This document shows, piece by piece, positions 1 through 12,611 of a stretch of 64,000 bases of DNA (the first letter of the stretch is position 1; every line of letters starts with the position of its first letter). A program made the translations under genes and the position numbers. Origin of the DNA: Paralichthys olivaceus (taxonomy: Eukaryota; Chordata; Actinopteri; Pleuronectiformes; Paralichthyidae). The stretch covers positions 7,321,001-7,385,000 of the forward strand of contig NC_091102.1 of NCBI RefSeq assembly GCF_024713975.1, written 5' to 3'. The notes under the pieces are model-generated. The model saw nothing but the letters and a program-made list of their open reading frames with translations, had not been told where the DNA came from and did no database searches.

Positions 1-1476
1 GATCAGAATATTTTTTATTTTTCACACCAACAATCCATGTAATATGCCACTGTGACCAGATATGTTTTTTCAATTATTTTAATATTGTTTAGATTATAAT
101 TTTCAAACATTTATCTAATGATGTCAGTTCCTGTCTTGACACGAGCCTTAACCCTAAACAATCACTCTAGACATATTCTGCTGCACATTGAAAGCATACA
201 GACACAATCAAACACTTGCTCCTTTTATATTGAATGTTATGCCAAATCACTTCTTTTCATTGATGTGAGAGCAGTGGACAGAAGCGTGGATAATGTAGCA
301 TTTTTTTCCCCGAAGGGGATGAAAAGATGGCAGAGTGAAGCGGGCAGACTGATCTAGGGACACGGGGAGGGGCAGTCCTGGAGTCGCTCCTGCTCCAGCT
401 GCACTTACTTGCGTTATCACTCACTCAATGTCTGCCTCCCTCCCTTACTCTGTCACTCTCTGTCTCTTTTCCTTCCTCCCACATTCTCCTTTCATCCTCG
501 ACCTACTTTCTTGGTGGTGGTGGTGGTGGGTGTCGCTATACAACACGGAGCTCAGTGTGAGGGACACAAAGCAAAACTGGGACAGATTCTCCACGCTGCA
601 CAGATCACTCCGGAGGATTGCACCCTTTCTCGTGTCCACTGCACCGCTCGCTCATTCTGCACCTCAAGTTTTTGTTTTGTGCCTTTGTTGAGGCCCCTTG
701 CACCCTCGCCATCTCCTCAGTCAGCAGGTTTTCCCTTTTTAAACCGTACACACACACACACACACCAACACATGCACACAAGGATCTGAATTCAGTTAAG
801 AGCAAATACAAAATGTATAGAAGAGAAAGCTACACATAAAAGAAATACAACACACAAGTTAATAGGCAATTTAATGCTGTTGTCTTGACTTATTTTCTTT
901 AAACGCTGATTGATGCTCTCTGCTATCTCATCCTCTCACTCTCTCTTCCCCCTGGTGAAAGTGATCCTTGTAGTCTACTGAGTACAATGAACTGGATTTG
1001 TGTCCATTGTACTTCTCTCAGTCTCATGTAGTTTAGGGGGGAATCTCTCCATCATAAAGAAGAGGCCGTCTGTTTTGTCACTCCAAGCCTCACACAATAG
1101 CATCAATAAGGAGATGACAATAGCCTTTCTCTTTTCCTCTTCCATGTCTCGCCACTGTGTCACTCGACCAGCCTGCTCTTGGCTGAGTGTCATGTCTGCT
1201 CGGTCTCTCTCCTCTGAATTAAATGATATATTCTTTCATTAATTACAATTGTAAGATAATGTAAGATTCAACACAAGAACATGCAGCACATTAGTGTAGC
1301 TGCATTGCAGACTACGTCCTCCTTTCTACTTAGTCCAGGTCTGAACTTCTGCTCTTGATTTAGGATGGTGTAATCTGTTGGTGTCCGACAAAAAAGATTA
1401 TTTGGTTTTATATCTAACTGATTAAATAGCCATCCTTTCCTGTTGCTCACCACATGCTCATGTCTCTTCCTCCCAG
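1..1476. other. Non-coding stretch, probably an mgat4a intron
   Basis: I see no convincing coding exon here. The first recognisable mgat4a exon begins at 1477 with a split codon, so this stretch is most simply intron sequence between it and exons upstream of the window. Content is ordinary: a CT-rich patch at about 430-510, a short GGT run near 512-530, and a short CA repeat at about 748-765. I looked for the conserved residues preceding the catalytic region and did not find them. An alternative promoter around 540-720 cannot be excluded, but nothing in the sequence demonstrates one. Confidence 0.5.
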
Positions 1477-4400
1477 TTACCATGGTGATGGGAATTCCCA
1501 CAGTGAAGCGGAAGGTGAAGTCTTATCTGTCAGAGACGCTGCGTTCGCTAATAGACAAGCTGTCACCAGAGGAGAAACTTGACTGTGTTATTATTGTCTT
1601 TGTTGGGGAGGTGAGATCCCATAATCCAAACAGTTTGTGTCAACACATGATTTTTCTACACAGTGAATTAAAAACTTGATGTTGAAAACTTGTTGAAAAT
1701 GTCTAAACTCTTCCTGGTTGATCTCTGCAGACTGACCTGGACTACGTTCACAGCGTAGTTGCTGTCCTGGAGAAAGAGTGAGTATATTTCTCTGCTTCCT
1801 GCCAGACGCACAAAAAGATGTGTGAATGAGTGAAAAAGACCCTGATTCAAAGAAAAGTGTATATCTCTGTCCGAGTTGTTGACATCACCAGTGACTCTCT
1901 TTCATCAGGTTTTCTACAGAGCTGAGTTCAGGTTTGCTGGAGGTGATTTCCCCTCCGGCCACCTATTACCCTGAGCTCACCAACCTCAAAGAGACATTTG
2001 GAGACTCCAGAGAGCGAGTCAAGTAAGCAGTTCACCTTGCTAAGATGTCTGTGTTGTCAACGTGTTCATTGCTGACATTTAGTTATGCAAAATGTGATAG
2101 AAATCATTATGGATATCTAGAGCAACCAGCCCTGGGAGAAATGAAATGCAGGAGAGCTGCAGAAAAAAGAGTAGAAGGATGAGTCAGGGGGAAAGTGGGA
2201 GTGAACGTGTGAGCGAGAGATTTTTACAGAGGCTGCTCGGGTACTTGGTATTCCACAGGCATTTCTCAAAGTCGGATCAAGGTCATCAGCAGCAGCACCC
2301 TCTATCTCGTTCTCTCTGTAGTGCTCACTCTCATTATCTTCTGTGCTTACCTTCTCTTTATAGTCAGCTAACTACAGGCTTCATTGGGAATCTGTTTATG
2401 GTGCAGTTTGCGCAGACTACTTACAGTATGTACTTGGGTAATAGCCTTTAGGCTCAGAGGACTGTTTGTGTGTGTGGGTGTTTGTTAGCACAGATGCTAA
2501 TCTGAGCTGTATCTTGTTCAACCTAGGCCTATGGTACACACTAATGTTAGACACTTGTTTCAAGTGTGTGTGCGGGCGCTCATGCATGGACTCAAGTCAG
2601 TGTTATATGAAAAGTTTTAATAGATGTCCACTGAAACTGCAGCAACACTGAACCACCTGGTTGAGGTCAAGTGCATGTGCATCATCCCTGCCCTCAAATT
2701 CAAATTAGTGGTGTCTGTTCACCTGACTGGAGTGTTAGAGTGTGTGCATCTGTGTGTGTACTTCCTTTTGTTTCCCCTTAACAACTTTTTCCAGCATAAG
2801 CACTGTAGTGAATTGTAGACCTCATGGGGACCAAAGAGTCCTGATGAGATCCTGGTTCAGGTTAGGGTTAAGCATGCATTAGTCATCATTAAGGTTAGGT
2901 TATAGGCTGTCTACAATTATTAGAATTCAATGTGAAGTCCTTATAAGAAAAGCTGTACAAACCTGTGTGTGTACCATCTCTCACACCTGTTCTCTGGAGA
3001 CATCGTAAACACCTGCAGCCTTAAGCTAACAGCAGCGAGTCCGTCTGCAGCGAGGCCAGATCAAACAGTTAGTGTGACAGCATCGGTTTTATAAATGATT
3101 CAAATAGCGTCTGCTGTCGTAACATGCAGGACACCTGATTTGCACAGTTTGGCCTTTTGAATGTGAAGCAGGGACTTTGACATGCTTTTCAATGGTATCA
3201 TATTTCATCTTACAGTGGCTCAGCTTTCATATATGTTGATTTGTTTCTGCTTTGTTTAGATGGAGAACCAAGCAGAATCTGGACTATTCCTTCCTCATGA
3301 TGTATGCTGTGAACAAAGGGGTTTATTATGTCCAGGTATGTCCTTAAATTAATAAATGTTCCCATAGATCTGTAGACAATTACTCTCAAGTATCAATGTG
3401 CTCTTAGACTGAAGCACGTCATACCAAATTAAAAGAGAGTGAGTATTTGGAGCATATGTGTGTTGTGACAGCCTTTCATCAGAGCCAGTGTTGTTGTTCC
3501 TTTCACTTATTCTCTTAGACATCTATAACTCTTATCTGTCTTTTTGGCTAAACTAGGTATTTAGGAATGTTTTCGTAAAACTCTGCAGATTTGAAATGGT
3601 GGGAGCAGCCATTAGTGGTTGAGTTTAACTATGTTGTCAATCTCGCATCTGTGTTTCAATTCCATCATCTGCTCTCAGCTGGAGAGACAAGGTATTGCCC
3701 CTCTGACATCTATTACTGCTTTAGATTAGTGCAGCCACCCATCAGTGTCCTTTAGCTCAGCTCGGAGTCATGTCCCCACAAGAACATAGAGGAGTTTCCC
3801 TCCTGCTTTTCTCCCTTTCCATCAACAATAAACCCAACTATTTATAATAGTTATTTCCATCTTACATTACTTCTGTGTGAACCTCTGTTTCTTCAGCTGG
3901 AGGACGATATTGTGGCCAAGCCCAACTACTTTGCCACAATGAAGAACTTTGCCCTGCAGCTGTCGTCTGAGGACTGGATGATCCTGGAGTTCTCTCAACT
4001 GGGCTTCATTGGTACGATCCATTAAGCAGCTTATTCTCAGGCCGAGCTATATGGTCACTATAAATTGTTGTCAACTCATTCTTCTACATCAGTATTACAA
4101 TCCCCTTGACAATACGTTCACATACTGTAAGACTTGTGTAGTGAAATACAGCATAGAAGTTTCACGCATGCACAAGAACAGTGTGTTATCTGAATCTGAA
4201 TGTTAAATCAAATAAGGTGTTCTATCAAACTGTAAAACCTTGCTATTGAATAAGGATAGCATATAGAAAGACAGACATAGAGCTGAGCAGCCAGTGAAGA
4301 CAATTTGGAAATTATATTAATCACCTTGGAAATTGAATTATTGCAAAGTAATGTTAATTGGTCAGGAAAGAGCAAATCCACATCTATTGTTTTTATGGCC

Positions 4401-7400
4401 CAAATGTCAGTGACTAACGAAACCTATCCTGCATGATTTTATTAATATGCACCTTTAGGGTATACTTGTAACTGTATATGGATCTGTGTTTAAATGTAAG
4501 TACTAAAATATAATTCTATCATTTAAAAGCTGAGTTTAATTAGACTGATTAAACTTCAGTTTGTTTTCTGCAACCCACTCTGAAAATAATTAACATTCAC
4601 AAAACTGGATTCAGGTTCCCAGATGAGTTCATTACAGTCGATATAATGAAAGACATGATACGAAAAGTGCTCTGCTTATCTTAAAGCAACAGTTCTTGCT
4701 CTGTTGCCCCTGAACATTTTGTATTTTATCAGTATCATTCTTCATCTGAATGGAACATTTATGATTTTTGGCAATAAACATGTTAAACGGTATCCTTGAG
4801 GGGAGCTGATAACCCTGGTTGTGTCCTCAATTTTGCTGTTTGTGTTCTTCTGTTCTCAACAATATACTTATTGTGCCAAATTTTTATTTGCGTTCTATTC
4901 AATTGAAAAAATATCTTCTGGTAAAATAAGAACATTCAACATTCTTATAGCATTTACTCTTATTGTCGACTTAAGTATCTAAAGCTTGAGACATAGATTA
5001 AGATAGAGCCGCTGCCCACGAGTCTTTAAACTATTTATTTTGGTATACAGACTTCAAATAGCTATTTCCTGCCTTGAGGTTTTTAATAAGGTATTTATAG
5101 TTCTTGTTTGTAATATTTATTCTGGTTGATAATTGGTTATTAATTTGTGGTTTGCTCTGTACTCTGTTCCCCTTCAGGAAAAATGTTCCAGGCTCCAGAC
5201 CTAAACCTCATTGTTGAGTTCATCTTCATGTTCTATAAGGAGAAACCCATCGACTGGCTGCTGGACCATATTCTCTGGGTCAAAGTCTGCAATCCTGAAA
5301 AAGATGCGGTATGCACTGTTATTAATTCATGCAGGGACAGTTCTCCATTGCTTTGATGGTTTTCGGTCAGTTAGATGGGTGTAAGATACAAAGGGGGAGA
5401 AAAGTGAGGAGAGGTGGGTGTGACGCCGCAAAGCCAACGGCAAACCGACAGGTGGAAGGTAAACAGACAATCAATTACCCAGATGCAAATATTCCTGAAG
5501 GGTTTTCTTTTTTCCCGGACTGCCTCCACCCTTATAACATAAAAATGGCATGGACAAACAAAGCAGCTAATCTAAAAAGCCAACATTACCTTCTCCTCTT
5601 CTAAGAAAAGAATGGTGGTGTGTACACACCGCATATGTTCATTACACAAGTTAGAGGAAAAGGGGGGTTGTTGAATGACTGCGTGACAAAGGCAAATGGT
5701 TTACATGACTTGCAGGTAAACTATGGGTGGGTCCCTTTGCAGAATTTTGCTTAACCAAATGTACATGCACACAGCAGAGAGCATTTGGAACCCCCCTCCA
5801 TTAGTGTATGATGAATGGATCTCATTCCCACTTGTCTTCTTTCTAGAAACATTGCGAGCGTCAGAAGTCTGGCCTACGTGTGCGGTTCAGACCCTCTCTA
5901 TTTCAACACGTCGGACTTCATTCCTCTCTCGCGGGAAAGATCCAAAAACTCACAGTGAGTCTCACATTCTGGGTCATTTGTTTTCAACAGCAGGTAATGC
6001 TGCCTCCTGTGTAACACTGGCATCTGCTCTCTGTCTGTAGGACAAGGACTTCCTGAAGCCTCTGCTTCACAAGATGCACGTCAACCCCCCAGCTGAGGTT
6101 TCCACGTCTATGAAGGTCTCACTCCAGAGTTCCCATCCTTTTATTGTCGTCTACTTAATAAGAATAATTATAAAAACAAGAACAAGTTGAATGTTTTGTA
6201 CACTAAAATATGAAAAGAACATAAAAGTGGAAGCAGTGATCAAAACATTTGCGTTGTGTCACACAGGTGTATCAGGGTCACACATTGGAGAAGACATACC
6301 TAGGAGAGGACTTCTTCTGGGCCATTACTCCAACTACAGGAGACTACGTCCTCTTCAAGTTTGACAGACCCATTAGCATAGAGAGGTAGAGGATGTTTGC
6401 CTATGTTGGATATGCTTGTGTGCTAGTTTCCTTTCACACAAAATGATGATCATGCACATTACAGCCCATTTTCTCACACAGGCATATGCAAAATCTATTT
6501 TTCACTTATTTCCTCCTGTTACCCTTCACCGATTCAGTTCTCTATTCAATGTGTGTGTGCACTGTGTGTGTCATGTGCTGTGTGTCTCTGGTGATCAGGG
6601 TGAGTTAATGAGAGTGCTCTAAAATAAGCATTCACAGACCAGCCTCCTACTCTCTGTGGAGCCGGGGTAGAAAGGGAGCAAGACAGTGAACGTGAAGGGA
6701 GATGCTAGCGAGACTGACGGCTCAGAGCACACCTGAAAAGGTTGTCGGCTGACATTGGGACGAGTTGTGGGGTACATCCGGGACACCCACTAGCATATTG
6801 TAGGGGCAACATACACAGACCAAATCACAGTTTGTCTCGTAGGGCCTAACCCCTACCCTAACCCTTATTCAGATTATTTTCTTAATCTGGTTAAAATCAC
6901 AATATGTCCATGTAAACGTGTCGACTAAGAGATTGTCAGAATTGGCAGTGAGTGAGAAAAGGGGACGTCTTCCACAGACTCTGAAGTGTTGTGACTGTTT
7001 TGAGTGACACCAGTTACACTGGCTCAGACTGTATTATTATGCTGATTAGACTTCCTATCTGCAGATGATTGAGAGATACACGATGTAGTTATGATTGTCT
7101 GTGCGTCAGTAATCAATTCTGCAGCAGAACTCAAAAACCATTTGCCATATTTTCATGAAACTTCACAATTATGTTAATCGGGTAGTGAAGTGGTGCCTTA
7201 CAATATTTTTCCTGTATTTCCATGGCAACAAGCTTTACTTAGCCAAATTGAGAATACACTCTCAACTCAGACCTTTTCACCAGTAAGCAACATGGTGTGG
7301 ATATGAAGGGTTAACATGTTATCACTGACACTGAGTTACAGGATCACTTAAGACTCAACACCTGCACACTAAATAAACACTTTATAAAGACTGTGGGCAG

Positions 7401-9823
7401 CTCTCTGGTGGTAGTTGGGAAAATAACAAATTTGTTTTAAGCATTTCTCACTGTTTTTATGTGATTAATATTATCTAAAGTGATATAAAACATTTTCACA
7501 TGCAGTTCTTGTGTACCTTTATGATTTGTGTGTTTTTATACAACAGTTCTTGATCACTGAGTGAAATATGACTAAGTGTGACTGTGATAGCAACAAGTGA
7601 TCTGCTGTGTTGAGGGTACAACAGGAAAATGTCACCTCTTGTTTATGATCTGGCACTGCTTCACAAATACACTGCATTCGGGGAAAAAAACGGATAAATT
7701 AAGGCAGCCGCGATAGCTTATTTCATCTTTGAATCTTGCCAACCTCAAACCCAAAATCCACAGCTACTAGAGAAGCTCGTAATTCCACACCCTGGTCACG
7801 CTTTTTGAATTCAAAGCATCCTGTTATAGCTGCTCGGAAACCCACTGAGATTTCTCTGTCTCTCCTGGTTAGATTGGCAGAAATACTGGAATTTTTAATG
7901 TTAGAAACCTGTGGCTGTGACCTGAATATGAGATCTAAGAAGCACAAGCTTTGAAATGTTGATCAAGAATATTCTACTTAAGACCTGATGAGACAACTGG
8001 TGTAGATACTTTTACATAACCACGTTTCATTTCATGGACATAACTTGAGTTCCACGGGTGATTTGATATTCTGCGTGTTTGTCTGTAGTGAATGAATGAC
8101 TACCTGCTGGTGTAAATATTAAAATAAATGTTTGATTTGACTGGCAGGTTCCTGTTTCGCAGTGGTAATCAGGAGCATCCAGGGGACAAAATCGAGAACA
8201 CCACAGTGGAAATACTGCCTGTCTTGGTAGGGATACACACACACACACATGCACACACACACTCACAGTATGTCAACCTTCTGTGGTGTGATGTGGAAAC
8301 GGCTCTGATTAGATTACATTGAGTGGTTGCTTTTAGGAACGAAGCGCATTGATTATTGACAGGAATGTGAGCCTGACAGAATCGTTTGCTCTGCTAGAGG
8401 CGATCCATTCTGACTTTGTGATCCACACCTCCAGTGTAGGCACAGAATCTAGTATCTGTTCTGCTAAGGGCTGCTCAAATGACAAAATCATTAAGATTTG
8501 AATTTGTTTCTAACATTTTTATTGTACTGACCATCTTTTACTGTGTTGGTATGTCAGGAAAGTCGACTACAGACCAAAGAGAAGTACAAACGAACGGAGG
8601 ACCGCTTTTACAGAATTGGTATGTGAGTCTATCATCACCATGTGTGTGTTAGTGCATACAAACACTGACACCGAGATCAGATTACACACACACACGTCAA
8701 TGGTGCCTAGAGTTACAGGCAGTGAACACAATGTGTGAAATGTTTTAATCTGAACTTTTCTGCTCTTTCTTTTGTCACTTTCTGCTTTTTATTCTTTTGT
8801 TTTGCTGAAATATTTTGTATTTTTTGTGTTCTTGTGTTTTTATTTAATGCTTCTTATTAATAATATAAAACCTCCTCCCAGGCCCCTAATTTAACCACAT
8901 TTTAATTCACTAGATCCAATTTTATGTGGATCTGCACCAAATTACACACACTCATAAATATCAGTTCATCCCCTGATCTTGATCTGCACCACTTTTATGG
9001 GTCCCTGAGCCATACCACATCCTTCCACCACATTTCATGGAAATCCGTTGAGACGTTTTTGCATAATCTAACTGACTAACTAACAAACGCAGATGAAAAA
9101 TAAACTCTTGTTGCAGCTAACAACAAACAAAAACAGATAATGGTCATGAGCTGAAATGTATTTGTTGAATAAATTCCAGTAAATCAGTGAAGATTTTTTT
9201 TATCACTAAGTTTTGGCAATTTGCTCGCTGTGAATGATTTATAGTACCTTATATTTGCTTTTCTCTCTGTGGGCTTTTCTTGTTAACACACAGGTCAGTT
9301 CGAGAGGGGTGTGGCAGAAGGGGCTGTAGATCCTTCCTTCAATCCTATCCTGGCACTGCGACTCTCAGTTCTCAAAGACTCTGCTGTGTGGGCCATCCTC
9401 AGTGAAGTAAGCCAATCAAACAACTACTTAATAAATAATACCACTTGCTCCAGATGCACTGCTTACTTGTTTTGTGTTACTGACACGTGTGACGCTCTGC
9501 TCACTTCCTGCAGATACATATAAAGAGGATAACTGGCTGACTGTTCTGGAGGGTGAACATGATTCATGGCCCATGGGGGACCAAAATCTCCTAGACTGCT
9601 TACGCAGGGCCTCTGGCACCTAGCAACCAGCAGTGAACTCATTAGAGCCCGCTAGAGTTGCTCGTCTGAGGAAATCCACCTCTCTGTCCCATCCCCCACT
9701 CTCCCTAATGTACCTTGTTTTTTTGCTTCTCATCGATCGATTTCCCCCTTTCTTTCTTTCTGCATCTCTCCCTCACTCTCGTGCTTTTAATTCATGTGTG
9801 AGATTGTGAAAACTACTGTCTGA
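1477..9823 (+). CDS. mgat4a: mgat4a, 3' thirteen coding exons (alpha-1,3-mannosyl-glycoprotein 4-beta-N-acetylglucosaminyltransferase A); 5' partial
   Basis: This Golgi type II membrane enzyme (GnT-IVa) adds a beta-1,4-linked GlcNAc to the alpha-1,3 mannose arm of N-glycans. Exons: 1477-1610, 1731-1777, 1909-2022, 3260-3335, 3897-4011, 5178-5308, 5847-5954, 6041-6115, 6267-6385, 8148-8226, 8558-8618, 9294-9406 and 9803-9823. Every junction is GT-AG and the phases join without a frameshift, giving about 396 residues. The vertebrate protein is about 535, so roughly 140 N-terminal residues (cytoplasmic tail, transmembrane anchor, stem) lie upstream of the window. Diagnostic stretches include [15 protein letters not shown] at the start, [15 protein letters not shown] with the metal/nucleotide-binding EDD, and [22 protein letters not shown]. 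Wording such as PEEKLDCVI and MFQAPDL fits the A paralogue better than MGAT4B. The final exon encodes only six residues (IVKTTV) before the stop and is the least certain piece. Confidence 0.93.
6843..6866. repeat. Short telomere-like CCCTAA motif
   Basis: A run of roughly four imperfect CCCTAA-type units lies in the mgat4a intron between the exons ending at 6385 and starting at 8148. It is too short and imperfect to be more than a chance or degenerate interstitial telomeric motif. Confidence 0.3.
8229..8263. repeat. CA microsatellite
   Basis: An interrupted (CA)n run begins 3 nt after the donor of the mgat4a exon that ends at 8226. Confidence 0.85.
8925..9115. repeat. Degenerate dispersed teleost repeat fragment in mgat4a intron
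   Basis: The text around 9035-9060 (fatty runs of 'catggaaatccgttgagacg' type) and the repeated 'gatctgcaccaa/cac' phrases match my recollection of a very common fish interspersed repeat. Related pieces occur at about 14.93-15.09, 40.59-40.88 and 47.39-47.52 kb in this window. The element class was not determined, and no ends or coding capacity are visible. Confidence 0.5.
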
Positions 9824-11958
9824 AGAACAACAGCAGAGTGCGTGAAGACGTCTGTACCCAGCTCTGAAAGATACTGTGTTGCTCAGAAGCTTTGAATACG
9901 ACCAGAGAACAAACGGTGGAGGAATGATCACACGTGAGGAGAACCAGTCAGCCGGCCACCAGTGAAGATGCTGCCAAATCCCTTCACCGTTACTCAATGC
10001 TGCCACCTGTGGGCGAGCTGGGGCATTGCACTGTCACTAGCGCCCCAGCAAAGCCCACTGTGATCAAGAATGTTGTCATCACTAATGGCCAGTTGTTCTC
10101 GACGCTCTAGATCGACACCAGCCCAGACAAAATGGTTTTCCTCGCTCGTTGAGTGTTGTAAGTGTCACTCAAACACTTCACTGGTCCTGAAACACAAACT
10201 CAGGATGAGCTTTTCCAAACTGTTCCCAAATCCGGCCTGCAGCCAGTTGGTGACACCTTTGACCTTTGGCTAGATTTGTGGTAATAACATAACCCAGTAA
10301 TCAAGAAAATAAGACCATGACACCATATCTCTCTCACCTACTGTCTGACGGGCTGTGTACGACCTCAGTGTCCACTTATAGTGTACCAATCAGACATTGC
10401 CTTGGCGTAATTTTTCGAAAGAATATATTGATATATTATTACAGCTTTGACGATCTATGAAGGGGACTTAATTTATTTGAAATAAATCTTTAATTTGTAC
10501 AAGAGGTAAAATATATTTTTATTCTATTAAGAGATGTTTATCCTAGTTCGGAATCAGTTTCATTTGTGTATTGTTGTTTTTTTCTAAATTGCTATTGTAC
10601 ATGTTATTTTCATGGTTATAGCTTCTTGTGAAATTGCTGTGTCGGCAAGTTACAAGTAGGTCAGTTCAGTTGGATCCTTTTTGGTCACTTTTCACAGTGA
10701 AATGTTACAGGTGAGATCATTCATCTTCTCAGTTTAAAAGCTTAACATTAGAAGAGTTGTGAAAAGATTCTTATGAAGTTGTCGTGAGTCAAAATTAGAA
10801 AAATGTGCCTTATATCCAGCTTCTTTAAAATTGTCTCAGCAACATGATTCCAGTCTGTTCCCTCTGAGTTATGCCTACACTTTGCTGGATATACTAATAT
10901 TTTAAAAGTGACACATACAGTCCAATTAGTGATTGTCAATAATGATATCTGTGTTATGCTGACTAAGTGGTATTTTATTGTATCAGGTTACCATCTGAAA
11001 CAGTGTGATTTGCACTGCTTTTTCACTTTTATGTTACCATCACACCCCTCATCATTGTACTCAAATTCCCATCTTCACATGTGTGATGCTTTTTTCTCTG
11101 ACTCCTCTGAACCCACTTCACAATTAATTTTGTCCAATCACACATCTAGGTTTTTGATTGGACAGAATATCATGACTACTGACATTGCAGAGTGGAGTGC
11201 GTCTTTGTGGTTTGATTTAGCTGAAGTTGTGTCGTTCCTTCACTGATTGTAAATCTATAAGAACGGCAACAAACAACTTCTCTTCTCTCACTCACACTCT
11301 CTTGCTTCACTTAATAGTTTATTTAAAATCACTTAGAAACTTTTGTGTTTGTGTTTGGCCAATGTTCTGAGTATAAGCTATTTTTTAAAGTGAAACTTAG
11401 CTCATTTTACATGTGGGTGGTTTACTAAAGGGGTTGTGAAGTGCCTTTTGGTGGAAATCGATGCGACAGTGGCGACTAAAAGTGCATGTTCACATGCATG
11501 GTCATTATTTGTCATTTATAAATGGTGTTTTTTCTTTTTGTTTGTTTTGGGGTCGTTGTTTTTTTTGGATCAGAGCAGGCTTCCACACCTAATCAAACTA
11601 CCTAAGCTAAAGCTGGACTGACTTCCTGATCGGATTCTGTTACTTGGAGTAGATGGGGATCACTGCACATAAATGTGTTGATTTAAAAGGGTGAAGACTT
11701 TCAGTTCTGCTAACAGGTTCTGCTTCTGCCCCTTTACTCTGCATCCACATACAGTCTTGACACTGAAAGCATGAAGACAGCATGAATGGTTATGTGATCC
11801 TCTACTGTATTTGTGGAAAGTGGACAGGAGGCAGCAAAAAAACAAACTTCCCAAACGCAACAACCCCGCACACCCATCAGTTCATGTGCCTTCATCATGA
11901 ACAGTACACGTGAATGCCTACGTCTGATGATTTTATCATTTTTCATGGACATCTTTGA

Positions 11959-11964
11959 AATAAA
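11959..11964 (+). terminator. Candidate mgat4a polyadenylation signal (AATAAA)
   Basis: A canonical AATAAA lies about 2.1 kb after the mgat4a stop and is followed at about 30 nt by a T-rich run. A second AATAAA at 10491-10496 could serve a shorter transcript. Which one is used cannot be decided from sequence. Confidence 0.35.
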
Positions 11965-12240
11965 CGATAAAAATTCTTAGAAGTCACGGCCATTTTTTTT
12001 TATGTGGGTGTAGCGATTTGGTTTCTTCTTTCATCACTCATACCATCTGCATCACCAGGTCTGAAGTAGAAGAAATGCTTTTTGTCATTGTTATGAATTC
12101 ATTTGTCAACATTGTAATATGACTGCAAATTTTACAGTTTTTACTCACTATGATGGAAAATTAGGGCCAATTAAAGGGGTTAAAACTTGTGATTTCGAGA
12201 TAAGAAATAATTGTTATCTCAACCCTCATATCTTTCATCA

Positions 12241-12382
12241 AATTACAACTTTATTCTCATAATATAACTTTTTTCTCATTGAATTAAAACTTCATTCTTG
12301 TAATATCAAAAAACAGATTCTGATTAAATGACATAATAATTGTAATTTTCTCAATTTAATTACAACTTTATTCTCATAATAT
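12241..12382. repeat. AT-rich repeat with an exact 25-bp direct duplication
   Basis: The same 25 bases (beginning aattacaactttattctcat) occur at 12241-12265 and 12358-12382, with degenerate 'attcttgtaatatc' copies between them. Similar 'tttattcttgtaatatta' phrases recur at 19.26, 19.55 and 45.4 kb, so this is one of a low-complexity dispersed family. Confidence 0.7.
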
Positions 12383-12499
12383 CAAATAGTTTTTTTCCCT
12401 CTTCAATAAGGCTCTAATGCTTCAGCGTACACATGGAAAACTCCCAGCATGCCGTTCTTCACACCACGTACTTCCGTGTACCCATCATGCCGTTTCAGA

Positions 12500-12511
12500 A
12501 ACATGGCGGCT
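12500..12511 (+). promoter_or_regulatory. Probable YY1 site in the coa5 promoter
   Basis: The sequence aaacatggcggc matches the classic YY1 core (AANATGGCGGC), a motif enriched just downstream of the start sites of nuclear-encoded mitochondrial genes. It lies about 100 nt before the coa5 start codon, fitting that class. Function is inferred. Confidence 0.5.
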
Positions 12512-12611
12512 GAGTTTTCATAACATCGGTACCTCTGCGGTCATTCAGCGGATTGTCGCACTTCACAGAAGCTCAACGAGACGAGAGTTGTGTCGAAGTG
12601 GATTTTTCACG

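Larger units (their letters stand above)
9824..12440 (+). other. mgat4a 3' UTR and intergenic spacer
   Basis: This begins directly after the mgat4a stop (9821-9823). Two canonical AATAAA signals on the same strand, at 10491-10496 and 11959-11964, are candidate polyadenylation sites for a UTR of about 0.7 or 2.1 kb. No further coding exon is recognisable on either strand. In particular, nothing resembling unc50, which lies between COA5 and MGAT4A in human, could be found. The end of the stretch (12.18-12.40 kb) is AT-rich and contains an exact 25-bp repeat. Confidence 0.55.

Noticed and set aside
1-1476. N-terminal mgat4a exons or a second gene
   Set aside because: I found no signal anchor, stem-region similarity or in-phase exon; the open frames there are short and compositionally biased.
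5329-5604. 91-residue open frame in mgat4a intron 6
   Set aside because: It starts inside the intron after a clear donor at 5308 and has no resemblance to known proteins.
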